64,000 bases of DNA from Cerioporus squamosus (Eukaryota; Basidiomycota; Agaricomycetes; Polyporales; Polyporaceae): the NCBI GenBank assembly GCA_022592435.1, contig JABYQS010000032.1, positions 124,001 to 188,000 on the forward strand, read 5' to 3'. A program made the translations under genes and the position numbers. Below the pieces are notes generated by a model. It was not told the origin of the DNA and did not search any database. It saw nothing but the letters and a program-made list of their open reading frames with translations. Positions within the stretch are counted from its first letter, which is position 1. Each line of letters begins with the position of its first letter. Below are positions 10,765 to 22,565 of the stretch, in pieces.

Positions 10765-12314
10765 GTGATCCGAGCTGACCTTGACACGTCCGCTCTCGCT
10801 GCTCAAGCGCAAGGACTGCACGAACAATACCTCGCAGCGGAGCTACCTGAGGAAGAAGACCCAGAAGTTGAGGATGGTTCGGAAGCCCTTCATCGGCCTT
10901 TGTCCTCCCCTGCCAGGTCAGAACCCGACGCTATGCAGACACAATCCGTCGCGAGCACGATGTCGGCGCCGTGGATGAGCCGACCGGCCTCCATGACCAC
11001 CACCGGCCGCCGATCCAGAATGAAGGCGTACTCGAAGCAGAAGAAGCGCGAGGGGAGGGCCGTCCAGGGCGAAGACGCTCGGTATTCGCCGTACGTCGAT
11101 CGTAGGACGAAGGTATGCGCGAACAAGAAGAAGCAACAAGCCGAGAAGATCCACACCGACTTCGCATGGTCGAGTTCGGTCCACGAGCGTACGAACCGAG
11201 TGGCGAAGTCCGCGATGGTGGGTGTCCGTCCGCGAGACTCCGAGTATCCTCGGGAGCCCGCGACGAAGCAAGAGATCTTGCAGATGGGATTGGATGAGAT
11301 AAACTGGGCCGGCGAGTGCGTAGTCTTGGCCTCGAAACATGGATTTGGCTAGCATGCTCACCATCAGGCTCTGAAGTCAAGACATCACCATTGTAGATTC
11401 GCAGGGAAGGGTTATCGTGTATCTCAGTCGAAAATCCGCTGCCATGGATCCCGTCCTGGCGCGTGTTGAGCGACAATTCGAGATCGCGAGCGAGGCATAC
11501 GCGTTCAAGCCGTCGCAGAAGGTTCATCGACGAGGCAAGTTCAAAGCGGCCGCCAGCGGTGCGAGCTATGGAGGCGGCCAGCAGGTCAGTGATACTATTC
11601 TCGAGCTCGCTGCACATATCTGATCCGCCGGAAACCAAGCGCGTAGGCAACCTCAAAGACACACGTCACAACAGGGACGTAATTGAGCGGCATCTACTAC
11701 ACAATGAAGATGTCATCAATCTGGCGGGTTTCGTGGATTGTAAACATGCTACGTCCACCGCTAGCCACTGTTCCATTCTGACTCTTGCTTGAGCGGCCTT
11801 CCAAAACGCGGCACGGGAACTGCACGCGGAGTACGGACGTGTTCTTACCTCCATCTGTGACCGAGATCACGCCGTTCGCCGCAACTTCTCGAATAGCGTC
11901 TTCGCAGGTGTTACCTTCAACTTCGGGCCCCGAGCATGCACTGTCCCTCACACGGATCATCTCAACATCCCGACGGGTTGGTGCGCTGTGGTTGCGCTAG
12001 GAGACTTCGACCCCAACGAGGGCGGTCATCTTATCCTATGGGACTTGAAGCTTCTCATTCGCTTTCCGCATGGAGCGATCATCTTCCTGCCCTCCGCCCT
12101 GCTCGTTCACTCTAAAACTGTGGTGCCTGAAGGCCAGCGCCGTTACTCATTCACGCAATACACCGCTGGAGGCCTGGCGCGATGGGTCGAGTGCGGGTTC
12201 CAGTCGCAGAAAGAATTCCTTGCAAGTGGCGGAAGCTTCGAGCGCACTCCTCAACAGCGCTGGCAGGAGGGACTGGCGAAGTTTCCGATGTGGGATACCT
12301 GGAGATCGGACTAG
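10765..12314 (+). CDS. TET/JBP-family 2-oxoglutarate/Fe(II) dioxygenase
   Basis: Members of this family oxidise methylated bases in DNA (5-methylcytosine or thymine) and act in the nucleus. Four exons fit in phase: up to 11315, 11377-11584, 11640-11739 and 11794-12314. The introns are 61, 55 and 54 nt. The last exon carries the double-stranded beta-helix core: the HxD iron motif in PHTDHLN (His codon 11949, Asp 11955), a central GGHLILWDLK, the distal iron His in LLVHSK (codon 12108), and the Arg in EGQRRYSFTQYTAGGL that should bind 2-oxoglutarate. The N-terminal exon is basic and Lys-rich (RMKAYSKQKKREGR), plausible for DNA contact. The 5' boundary is uncertain; intron-like segments at about 10482-10543 and 10588-10644 suggest more upstream exons. 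No internal stop is seen across the last four exons. Fungal members are known to be expanded alongside KDZ-type transposons. Confidence 0.75.
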
Positions 12315-14822
12315 GTACATCAGGGCGAGTAGAGAATGTATGGCGCCATATTCCAGCTGTAACGCTATCGGAAGAATGTGCGAGAATAGGACCGAAGGCG
12401 GTGCCCTCTATGGGCGACCTGTAGGCGTGATGCATCCTCCGGGATAGGGCAGGACGAGGTTTCCAGAGAAGAGGGCAGGATTCGCTCACAAGCAAGGAGG
12501 GGCACGCCGATCTAGCGTGAGCAATCGCAATATATTTGAACGTAAAATATACTTGTGAGTACTATCCTCTCGATGCATCATGGATGGCAGCTTACCACCA
12601 GCGCCCCCGACAGAACTTCAAACCAGATGGATCGTGTGGTGCTCCGTCATGAAGGGTAGTGCCATCACGCTCGACTCGGGTGTAATCGACGGGCAGAATG
12701 GGCATTTCGGTATGACAGTCGTTCGCCAGCAAAATCAGGAGGCGTAAGTCTATTGCGATTACGATCTACGGCAAGCATTGAAGGTCCATCTGTTAGAAGG
12801 AAGACGAAATTGGAGCGTGTCATGGGATGGAACGAGACTTCGTTCAGAGCCGCTGACGATTAACATGAACGTTGGATGGCAAACTGAATGCAGCGCTGCG
12901 AGGGACATTCTTGATTTGTACTCAGGCTGATACGAGACAGGCGCTGTTCAAAGGTGTCTAAATCGTATAGCTTCGGCGCTACTGGCTACTGACAGCGCGC
13001 CACGCCAGGAGGAGCAAGGAATGTGATGTTTCCTTTGGTAGTAGTAGAAGCGGCGAGTATGATTGTGATCTCGATGGTGGGGCAGCGACGAGGTACGCTT
13101 GGCATCCGACGAACGCGTAAGCCGCTAGTTTGTCTCAATGGTAGTAAGTAAGTACAGCGAACCGAATGATCTTTGATCTTTGACGAGGCTGGACGCATGC
13201 ACGGGTTCGAATTCGCCGATGACCGGATGGCGACGTCGCGAGAGAGACTGACAGCGACGGCACACATGCGAAGAGTATGGTCGAAGCCAGCTTCACATTA
13301 CACCATGCTAACTACTACATCCAAGTGTCTATTCAAAAGTCTACGGGCGCCGCGCGATGCACATGAGAGGCGGGCCGGGCAGGAGGGCAAGTGCGCCTGA
13401 TGGCCCCGGCGACCGGCGGCCAGGATAGGCGACGTGGGCGGGGAGGCACTGGCCATGGCGGGATATGCGGGAGTTTCCATTTACGGGCCCAGTTTCGATA
13501 TACGCGCCAGAGAGGGAGGAGCACACGCCACCGCGGCCATCGCTTAGACCTGCGCGGCCGGCGAAGTGTGCATTTCAAACTACCAGGTGCGTTGCGAAAT
13601 ACCGCCCTCTAGTAGACGGGGGTTTCGAAAGGCGCTACTGAGAGTACTGCGGCCTGGTCCAGCGGCCTGCAGCTGATTTGATATCAGCGTCGGCAGTGGC
13701 GTTGAAACACGAGACGCTGCAGCTCGCAAATACTCAGGTATATTATGCATGAGCCGCAGAACAGAGCAAGCATCATAAGCTTGGCGGCCACGGGTATATC
13801 GAGTCGGCCAGCACGCAGGGAATGTCAAGCCCGTTGACGACGTGCCGACGTATGTGAGTGCCAGGAGGAAGAGGGGAATGCGACGTCTGCAATGATAAGG
13901 AGGGTTCCGCGCTTGGTTGACGCAAATCTGGGTCATGCAGTACTTAGCTCGGGGTTGTCAGAAGAGACATACGCTCGTCGGGCGAAGTCTGAACCTCCTG
14001 CTTGGCTAGCGACGTATACGTTGGCGTATTGCTGTGTACGTCGATAGTCATATCTCCTGCTTGCCCGTCATTGTATCGGTACATAGCGTTGTATACCTAG
14101 GCTGTCATCAGCGGTATACCGTTTCACCACTTGGATTGACCGGCTTACCACGAGCATGTTATGTCCCCTTGCTACTAGTATCCACCAACATGTAGGAGCT
14201 ACTCCCGTTGACGCCTATCATATGTATGTCAAGTCGTTCCAACTTTGCCAGCCACGCGCATTCCCCTACCAACGGTGTCCTAATCCCTCATAACGAGGAC
14301 ACCTGTGTACTTAGCTTTGTGACGTTTCCGTCGCATGCTAGTATTCGCATTTTCTTCCCCATCAGGGAGGCAACGTACTTCTGCAACGAACCCTGAGTTG
14401 ATAGCATGAGAGGACCAACCGGGCATTAGCGCTCCTCCTCGATCGCGAGTACTGCATATACCGACCAAGTCGGTGATGCTCACTGCTCAGTACCTCTCAC
14501 TGTCTGTCTGCATCTCCTCGTAATTGTCTGCATATCATCATGGCCGACGATCCCTCGCACAAGTAGCCCGTGTACAGTAGTTAGGAGAACACCTTGGCGG
14601 GCGAGATTGCAGATGGAACGTCACGGTTTGGGGAAATGAACAGTAAGCCTGCATTGCTGCCTCCGTGCATCCCTACCATCTCCTTCGTCTTACCGGGTGC
14701 TGGACAGTGGGCGTTTACGCCGTAACCGATTAGGAGGGCGCACTAAAGCACGCTGTTGCGACACACCGGGCTTATAAGACGAGGGTCCAGCGCGAGGTCG
14801 AGTACATCTCAGACAGCCCCGC
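12315..14822. other. No gene recognised
   Basis: Only short overlapping frames on both strands, without protein-like composition, recognisable motifs or splice patterns. A GC-rich stretch lies near 13340-13570. I see no repeat with clear ends. Confidence 0.5.
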
Positions 14823-15640
14823 ATCACGAAGTATGAAGTGGTCTCCACGCCGTCCGATATCTTTATCGTGCTTGAGTACGCGGGTGAGAAGTTGTTCAAG
14901 TATATTGTCGCGAACAAGTGAATGTTCGAGCCCCAGGCACGTCTTTCTTCGAGCAGCTCGCTCCGGAGATCGAGTACAGTCACCACCTGAAGATCGTGCA
15001 CCTCGATCTTATGTCCGGTAATGTACGGATGTACTGCTAGACGATGAGCTGAACGTCAAGATCGCGGACTTTGCCCTTTTGATCGAGATCAAGCATGGCG
15101 CTGCTAGCAGCACACTACAAGTTGCGGCAGCCCGAACCACAGGGACAAGCATCGACGGCTGGAGTTGCGTGTCGAATCTATGCGTCATGCGCTGCGGTCG
15201 GTTACCGTTCGAGGACGACTATGCAGACGAAGACTAGCCGTGCGTGCAGCCTGTCCTCCGTCCATCCGAGCTGTGCTTAATCTGCTGCAGAGGATGTGTA
15301 TCACCTACTATCGCTCGACTCGTCCCCAGGCGATGGGTCTGGTCAACGGCATGCTCGCGACTGACCCGGACAAGCGTGTCACCATTCCGGAGATTGACTT
15401 GCTGAACACTGTCGGTCTCCTGCCATGGTAGGGTCCTGTGCTCGGCACGCTATCATTACTCGTCGCCTCTGCGAATACAGTCGAGTTCGGATATATCGAG
15501 AATCTGGGACACATTGAAGAGGTCGTGGAAGACTTCGCGGCCCGAGTCGCCTCGGAGAACGCGTCAGTGTGGAACATCACATCTTCCCTCCTCCCACTCC
15601 CCTCCTCGATGATATGTCAGACGTAACCTCATCGCAGGAG
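14823..15640 (+). pseudogene. SNF1/AMPK-like Ser/Thr kinase relic
   Basis: Pieces of a SNF1-type catalytic subunit occur in order but in changing frames. Near 14823 is TKYEVVSTPSDIFIVLEYAG (hinge region). Then comes FFEQLAPEIEYSHHLKIVHLD near 14945, where the normal HRDLKPEN loop is ruined. Next are LLDDELNVKIADF near 15040, GRLPFEDDYADED near 15200, and MLATDPDKRVTIPEI near 15355. The final piece is a linker resembling the SNF1 UBA-like region (PVLGTLSLLV ... YIENLGHIEEVVEDFA near 15434-15540). The Gly-rich loop and catalytic Lys are missing upstream. The order of blocks supports a decayed genomic copy; it cannot encode an active kinase. The functional parent should be elsewhere in the genome. 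Confidence 0.7.
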
Positions 15641-18194
15641 ACATCCGCGAACACTATGCTGACCATCCCGTGCTCGCTTTCGCCTGATGATCCCTCTCTG
15701 ATGCGGCTTTTGCAGAGTGAGGCCCGACCCCGTATTGTGCTTTGTGTCGTGAATGTCACTGAGCACGGTGCAGGTGAGCATTCACGGTCCTTGTGTGACA
15801 TACAGCTAACTGGCTGTGCCATAGCCATGCCTGGCATCGTTCGGGCACGGGCAGGCACCGTTACTGCGCCCGGGTCTGCCGCCACGTCCGTTAGCACGCG
15901 GGTGCCGAACTTCGAAGAATTCACTGGTGAGTGTACTGTTCAGCGCTTATGGACGTCATTAACAGGCATTCAGTCGCTGTGTGTGGATCCTGCCGTGCAT
16001 CTATATCATGTTTTTCAACTTTGACGACTTTGCCGAGCCGTTCATTCCGGTACGTATCGTAACGATTCACATGTTGGTTTGTATTAACGTTACGCAACAG
16101 GCAAGCACGCAATCGCAAGGTCGAGCCAGAAACCTTGTTCGTGGTCTCAAGTGCCGAACCGGGTCCAAGCTCGCGTGCGTCTCGGTTTCAGATCGAAGCG
16201 ATCGCTCGCTTTCTGGAGGTGTAAGAAGCGTCGTCGCGATGCATGCAGCCTGGTCAGCCACATGTAAATGTTGCTTTGTCGATTGAAGCTGCCCCCCGGG
16301 GCAACCTCTGCTCGTTGCTCAAGACAACACTGCTAGCAGTGACCCGCGTAAGGCGGTCAAGGCCGCCCAGGTGCCCAGGTGAGCTTGCGCTTGCGTTTGA
16401 AGCCTGACTCGCGTTGTGAGAACCACTGCTGTAGGACATCATCGCCGCAGCCCAAGGCCTCTATCCTCAGGGAGAAGAGACCACGTCGCCGAATACGAAA
16501 GCGGTATGGAATATTCATGCGGTGTTATCCTCGGAGACTGTCGCCACCTCTGCAGCACACACTCCGCAAAGCACGCTGTCTCCGCCATCTCCCGTGTCGA
16601 CCTTCGTCTCAGCTCCACGTTGTCCGAATCGGCTTGATCCTTTGCAGCCTTGGGACAAGCTTCCTCTGTGGACACTCGTCCATATACGTGCGGCCGAGGA
16701 CTCTTCTTTCCCCGATGTCGCTCCCACGCCCGCGCCATTCTAGAAGGTCCCAACCAATCCTTCCTCTGTGAGAGAGATTGTCATGGTCAATATCGGCATG
16801 TAGGCACTTCTTGTAAGTGCGCATTCTATAATAGATTTGCCCATATTGAGAACTCCATCAGGTCTTCGTGTTCTATCCTATCTTCCACCGCGATGGCTTG
16901 GACGGCTCGCTTCGCCATTTCTACCTTGTCGATCCCTGAGCACAATCCCCATAGAGGATGGGGACTACATGCCCCACTTCGATGCAGCCAGCCGACCTCG
17001 GACACGCAGACCACGTGGAGGAGGCACAGGCCTTAGACGCCACACGCTTCTTCAGCGTGCTCTCGCTGAGTAGCGAGTCCGACGAGGTGTCGCCTGCTCA
17101 TGACCGTTCTGTGTCCGTCTATCCGGACTCGGGCGTCGTCAACATTCCCGACAGCGACGGCCGCGACGACGAGATGACCATGATGCATGCCACCGGCAGA
17201 CCAGCCACATTGGCCTCTCAAACAGCGACCGCTGTGGAAGAGGACGTGGAGATAGACTCCACGACTTCCCGGCTTTTCTGGGCGCCGGTCGTGCTGAGGT
17301 TCTGGCTCGGTGGCCAGCGGATGTGGTGCGTGCCCCGAATTCTGTGCTGCTGCAAGATGATACCCAATTGGCATGCTGGTACGTGCATAGGGACCTCCGG
17401 CACATCATCAGAGACGGACCGCCCGTGCACAATCAGTCCTCTCAGTCGTCCCCGAAGCTCCGACTCCGGCGGCCTGTCCTGGTGTACGCGGTGCCCTTGT
17501 GCGCCCTACTGGTACGGATGTTGCGTGTAGCTTCATTTCGTCAGCATACGGCGCTCACGCGACTTCTCCTGGACAGATGTTGACGCTCATCCGGGAGGCA
17601 TGCTGAGACCCGCGGAACCTGGTCGAGTATGCGGTCGTGTCGTGGATCAATGGGTTCTGCTTTCCGCTCCTCGTGCGTTCGTTGTGGCTCTCCTCATGTC
17701 TATTTGCAGCTGACGCTCAGCCCTTGGGTGTGTACAGGGTATGTGCCCGTGTCTGTTACTCTTTACGTGCTGCGTGAAGAGTCCGAATGACGGTGGGATG
17801 GTGAAGGTAGAGAGCACTGGTGACGGTGGAGCGTGAAGATGGTTCTTTGAATGTGAATCGCGGTGTACAAGGACGCGGATGACGGTAATGTACGTGACCT
17901 ACTAGGCTCGCGTACACTCTGACTCACCATACTTTCCCTCGCCGCTCGACAATGGACTGGCGCACATAGCGTAATCAATCGTCCTTGCTTTACCTGGTCG
18001 TGGTTAAAATCGCCGTCGTCGTCAAAGCACTGACCGTTGTCGCAACAGACGTTCGTACCGCACTCCCGCAGACCATCTACGATCTCCCATTCACAATTCC
18101 GCGCCTAGTACTGCGGCGCTCGCACCGCCTGTCATGAGCTTGACGATGAGATCTGTCACCTGGCTCGGCGGTGCAGTCAGGTTGGCAAAGGCAC
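15641..18194. other. Unassigned region with possible coding fragments
   Basis: An open frame at about 16958-17530 on the plus strand gives an acidic, Ser/Asp-rich segment (SLSSESDEVSPAHDRSVSV, then NIPDSDGRDDEMTMMH) followed by a less convincing tail. Short intron-like pieces (gtaagt...cag) occur around 16816-16860. I do not recognise a family, and no frame stays open with good composition over the whole region. These may be more remains of multi-exon genes. Confidence 0.3.
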
Positions 18195-18202
18195 ATCTAC
18201 TT

Positions 18203-18839
18203 AGGACCCCCGACAATGGTGCTAAATGCCTCATACAAACCGGCTGAAATCTGCCCATTTTGTCCGGAGTATCGGGCCTTCTCTGGAGGCCCAAATGTCC
18301 GGATTTTATCAGGCATCCGGCGTTCGACCGCCGATTTGTCCGGACTTTCTATCAGGCCTCATATGGGCCTTAAAATCGCGTTTTTCGGCTCCAAACCACT
18401 CAGAACGTCTCTCTGGGCTCCCTACGGGCCATGGTGCAGACCCGGAAAGCTAGGGCAGTCCTGGACACGTCCCCAGTGCGCATGTGGCTGATTTTGGGGT
18501 GCAGAACCGGTCGTACAAAAAGCGTTCTCACAGGTCGTGGTGCTTGCTGACGGGCCGGCAGTATAATGTCGACTTAGAAGCTGCTACTTACTCCGATGAA
18601 AGGGGAGGATAAGCAAGAGTAGCTCATCAGGGTAAGCTAGAGTAAGTCCCCGGAGCCCTTGACGCCCAGCTTGTATCGGGCCTCCGAGACCTGCCGGCCC
18701 ATATGTCCGGATTCTCGTATCGGACGTTCCTCCGATTTTGAGCCATTTTGTCCGGATTTTATTAGGCATAGGCCCCCATCTGCCGGCGATTTTGTCCGGA
18801 TTGTGTATGAGGCCTGTTGGCGCTATTGTCGGGGGTCCT
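18203..18839. mobile_element. 637-bp non-autonomous DNA transposon with 8-bp TSD
   Basis: The ends are inverted repeats with a 15-bp perfect core (AGGACCCCCGACAAT) and weaker similarity for about 30 more bases (both reach a CCTCATACA motif). The element is flanked by the direct 8-bp duplication ATCTACTT (18195-18202 and 18840-18847). Within it the word TGTCCGGA recurs at least six times, clustered in the two subterminal regions, as transposase-binding repeats often are. There is no coding capacity. An 8-bp duplication fits hAT, P or KDZ-type elements, but the duplication does not match the usual hAT pattern, so no superfamily is assigned. Confidence 0.85.
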
Positions 18840-19351
18840 ATCTACTTCCGTGTTGCCCATCTTCCTTGTGGATTGCTCTGCGGGCCGCTCGTGGTTGGTA
18901 CACATATCAAAGTCGCGGTTGCAGTCGGGTGCATTGATACGAACGGCGATGTCGGAATTAACGAGTCATCATAGATGCCGTGGCGCTCCCTGGCATCAAT
19001 TGTGGTGCCGAGGCATTGTCAATCCCATGGCCATGCGTCGAAGAAGCTCCATGGACCCTGCCAGCGCGGAGCGGCTGCTAGGTCCGGTATGTCAAGGCCT
19101 TTCGCGACGTTCTCCTAGGACCTCAACGTCTCAAGATTGCCTCCGCCCACTATCTACTATCTACCGACATCGCGACATCGACCGACGAACCGACGACGGT
19201 TGACATGGTCCACTCAGGCTACGCATGAGATTTCGACGACGACTCGCGGCTGGAGGTGGTCCAGAGCATCCGAGTAGCGTCCGTCGTGGACAACGCAAGA
19301 TCTCTCGACCCTTGGTGGCGCAATTAGGGCCGAACACTGGTAGACGCGACA

Positions 19352-20500
19352 ATGCTCACGCTCGCTCTTGGTACGTGTAGTACTTACCCAACGGTGTTGT
19401 TCCTTGTGCTGATTACCGTCTTTTGGCAGGCTTCCTGTCGTTGCTCACCGCTTCACTCTCCTACCTCGTTGTGTATGTCGCTGGCGCTCTCTCTTCAGCG
19501 TCTCCGTCCGCGTGCTAACCCACCACTCAACCAGGTCACGAAGACTGCGGGACTCGTATCTGACTCTCGCCATATGGGTGATCCCCGAGTGGGTGTCGGC
19601 CGTCACGACGTGGATCACGGCGCTGTCGAGGGCCGCCCAGGAGTATGCTATGCTAGGGAGCTACACCTTCGGGATACCTAGCGGGTTGGACGCCGCCGCT
19701 GGCTGCCTGATCGGCATGTAATGTCCGCGAACGTACGTCGGTTCCGTCGCTAGCATCTAGCCATCCTCCGAATCGGTGGTACTGACTGCGATGTGCTGCA
19801 TAGGTCCTCATACAGGAGGGAGTGCTCTGCGCTCTCGTCTTGTTCTACATTGCGCCCGAGCACCAGTACGGGAAGCTGATGAGGGGTGTAGTCGTCGCTC
19901 CGTTCCTGCCGGCCTGTGGTAAGTCTCGACCCCGGGTCCCCCTCTCGTTTGCCTTGTACGATCTAGCTCACGCCTCCGCTCATTGACCGCCGCGAGGAAC
20001 ATGCAGAAGGTGTGCTGGCCGGGTGACATCATCGTGCAGGGTGGCTTCCCATAACAAGCGTCAGTGCGCGGTGTTCGACGTTTTGCGGATTATGGATACG
20101 CGTGTATCCGGCCACTGCTGTTCATGAATGCGCTACCCTCCGCGGTCATCACTGTGCGTTGCTGTTGCTCCTCTCCTACTAGCAGCTTAGCACTGACGCG
20201 CGGATACGTAGGCACTGAACTATGTCCGAAAAACGTACAACGTGGGGAGAGATAGTCTGATGTGGTGTACGCCCTCCTCTCCGCTGCGTATAGCATCGTG
20301 CCCCCGCTCATGGTGCGTCCAGTCCTGTTCGCTCGTGGCTGCGCCCTCCGAAATCTCAGTTCAGTTCAAATTTGATGACGGCGGCTGTCTAGGCCCTAGG
20401 GAATGTGGCCTGGGCTCGTTTGATATTCAACAGGCTCAGGATGCCGGAGAGCGTCCCCCCTATCACGCAAGCCCAGGAAGGCGTTCGGGCTGTTTCTCCC
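19352..20500 (+). other. Degraded coding sequence, possibly a membrane protein
   Basis: Several stretches look like exons separated by 50-60 nt introns. They are LTLALG near 19355 followed by gtacgt...ttggcag, then GCFLSLLTASLSYLVVYVAG near 19430, LAIWVIPEWVSAVTTWITAL near 19564, and VLIQEGVLCALVLFYIAPE near 19804. They are hydrophobic enough to be membrane segments. They do not join into one clean frame with the upstream or downstream pieces. The family is unknown. It lies just upstream of the P450 in the same orientation. Confidence 0.25.
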
Positions 20501-20815
20501 GCCCTGGTCCCGACGGATCTTAAGAATGGCGATCGGGCTGCTGTTGGGGGTGACCCCGCCATTGCTGACCACTCGCGAATGTCCGAGAAGTCCAGAATCC
20601 CACGCATCATGCTTGGTTCGACATGTGAGACGTGTTTCGCGCAGTTACAGTGGTCTCTTGTGGTTCGAATTGTGAAGCGGTTGCACCACGAATCTCGGAA
20701 GCCGTCAAGTCGCGCACCGTGAGGAGGACTAACAGTTTCTTCCTGCCCGACGCTCTGTACATCGCATCAGCCAGCCACCGAGGGTCCTGTCAGTACGGAC
20801 ATCAAGAAATGGGAG

Positions 20816-22565
20816 ATGGTCCTCGCTCTGGCTGCAGCCTTAGTGCGTATCCACTTTGAGTTGACCGTGCTGGTGCTGACGAGCCAACCCAGACAGCGTA
20901 TCACGCATTCCGCCGTTACGACGTGTACTACCCTAGTGTCCATGCTGTCCTGCTGCTGGGCTCGGCCATAATTGCCGCCCTCCTCATCTCTTCGTCGTCG
21001 AATGCGTCTTCCGCGGGTATTCTCCCGACATTGCGACAGATCATCCCGACATACCTCTTCTGCTTGGGATCCTCGATACTTTCATACCGACTATCACCGC
21101 TGCACCCTCTCGCTCGATATCCAGGACCTTACTTGCGCCGGGTCTCTCATTTTGTGTCTGCATGTATCGTCGCCCCCGGGAATCGCTGCAGGCACTTCGA
21201 TGCTCTGTGTCGCAAGTACGGGGACATTGTACGGACTGGTAGGTCCTGTACTCCGCTCGTCTGAGAATAGTACTTCACAGCTTTCATGGAGGCTCCGAGC
21301 TTCTACGAGACGGTAATAGCAACAATGTCTGGTCTATCATCGGCGACGGGATGAGGTGGGTCTGCATACTCTGGCCATAGTCGTCTGAACAGTACTGATG
21401 CGCGTCGTGGAAGAATTGCATCGTTTCTATGAGACGTTCCGTGGTTGAGCGTATACCTTGGACGCATCCCTGGTGCTGCCGGCCCGCTCAACAAGCTTCT
21501 GGAAAGCGGGTCGGACTTCGCCAGCAAGCGTATCGGCAGAGGGTCGCATACACGCGACCTATTCCACTACCTCGTGCGTTCACATACGTGAATTTGCTTC
21601 CTATCCAATGCTCATGCTGGTTGCGCACGGCAGGACAATGGGGACCTCCCGGACAATGAGCCTCCACCCACTCGGCAGCTGATTGACGATGGCATCCTGG
21701 CCGTCGTGGTCGGATAGGACACAACATCGGTCGCGCTGACGAGTATCTTCTACTGCGTCTTGACGCACCCGGCTGTCTACGGCACTCTCCAAGTCGAGAT
21801 TGACAAGTTCTGTCCACCGGGAGAAGACGTGTGTACGAGCAAACACCACCGTGACTTGCCGTACCTACAAGCCGTCATGTACGACTATTCGAGTTCCCTT
21901 CGTTCCTGCACTGATGACCCGCGCGGACAGAACTGAAGCACTTCGCCTGTATCCCCGAGTTGCAGGAGGTGGCGAGCGTTGAATACCTCACGACGCTGCT
22001 CCCATGGTTGTCGGTTAATTGTGAGTGCTCTGCGTGGCGAAGGTCTTCAACCGTCTGTCTCATTGTCTGACCTCGCATGCTACAGGTAAATGCCTCCGGG
22101 GACGTCTTACTGGATGCCGCCATGTGCCTGCACCGCGATCCTCGCAACTTCTCGCTCTCGCTCTCCTTCTGGCCCGAGCGGCGGCTCATCGCGTCCGGCC
22201 AGCTCCGCATCGAGGATGCCCGGTTCCCCTCCTCGCCGTCTCCTGGTTTAGCCTCCGAGTCCGACTCCAAGTCTCCCACCTTCACATGGCGCGAGAACGG
22301 CACTGACATGTACAGCGAAAAACCCGGCAAGGTCGATCTCGTCCACAACGACGGGGCGTGCACCCCGTTCTCGTACGGGCCGATGAACTGCACGGGGAAG
22401 GGGCTGGCGATGCTCGATATGCGGACGGCCGTCGCCGCGCTGCTGCAGCGGTTCGAGGTGCGGCTGCGGGAGGGGTGGGATCCGGCCTCGTTCGAGCGGG
22501 AGCACAAGGATTACTTCAGTGCGACCCGGCCGGAGTTGCCTGTGGTTCTGCGTGCGCGCTGGTAG
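20816..22565 (+). pseudogene. Cytochrome P450, inactivated by a stop in the I-helix
   Basis: A microsomal-type fungal P450 is readable over several exons. It has N-terminal hydrophobic segments (VLLLGSAIIAALLI, YLFCLGSSILSY), then SPLHPLARYPGP, the hinge before the catalytic domain, then ALCRKYGDIVRTG. The I-helix region near 21690-21740 reads DDGILAVVVG, then TAG, then DTTSVALTSIFY, so a stop replaces the residue just before the oxygen-activating DTT. The K-helix ExxR is in EALRLYP (near 21939). The heme loop FSYGPMNCTGKGLAMLD (near 22369) has the FxxGxxxCxG pattern with its Cys ligand. The C-terminus ends at TAG 22563-22565. The middle part switches frames where introns are expected; I could not place all of them. 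The substrate cannot be told. The stop, if real, removes the heme domain. Confidence 0.78.
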
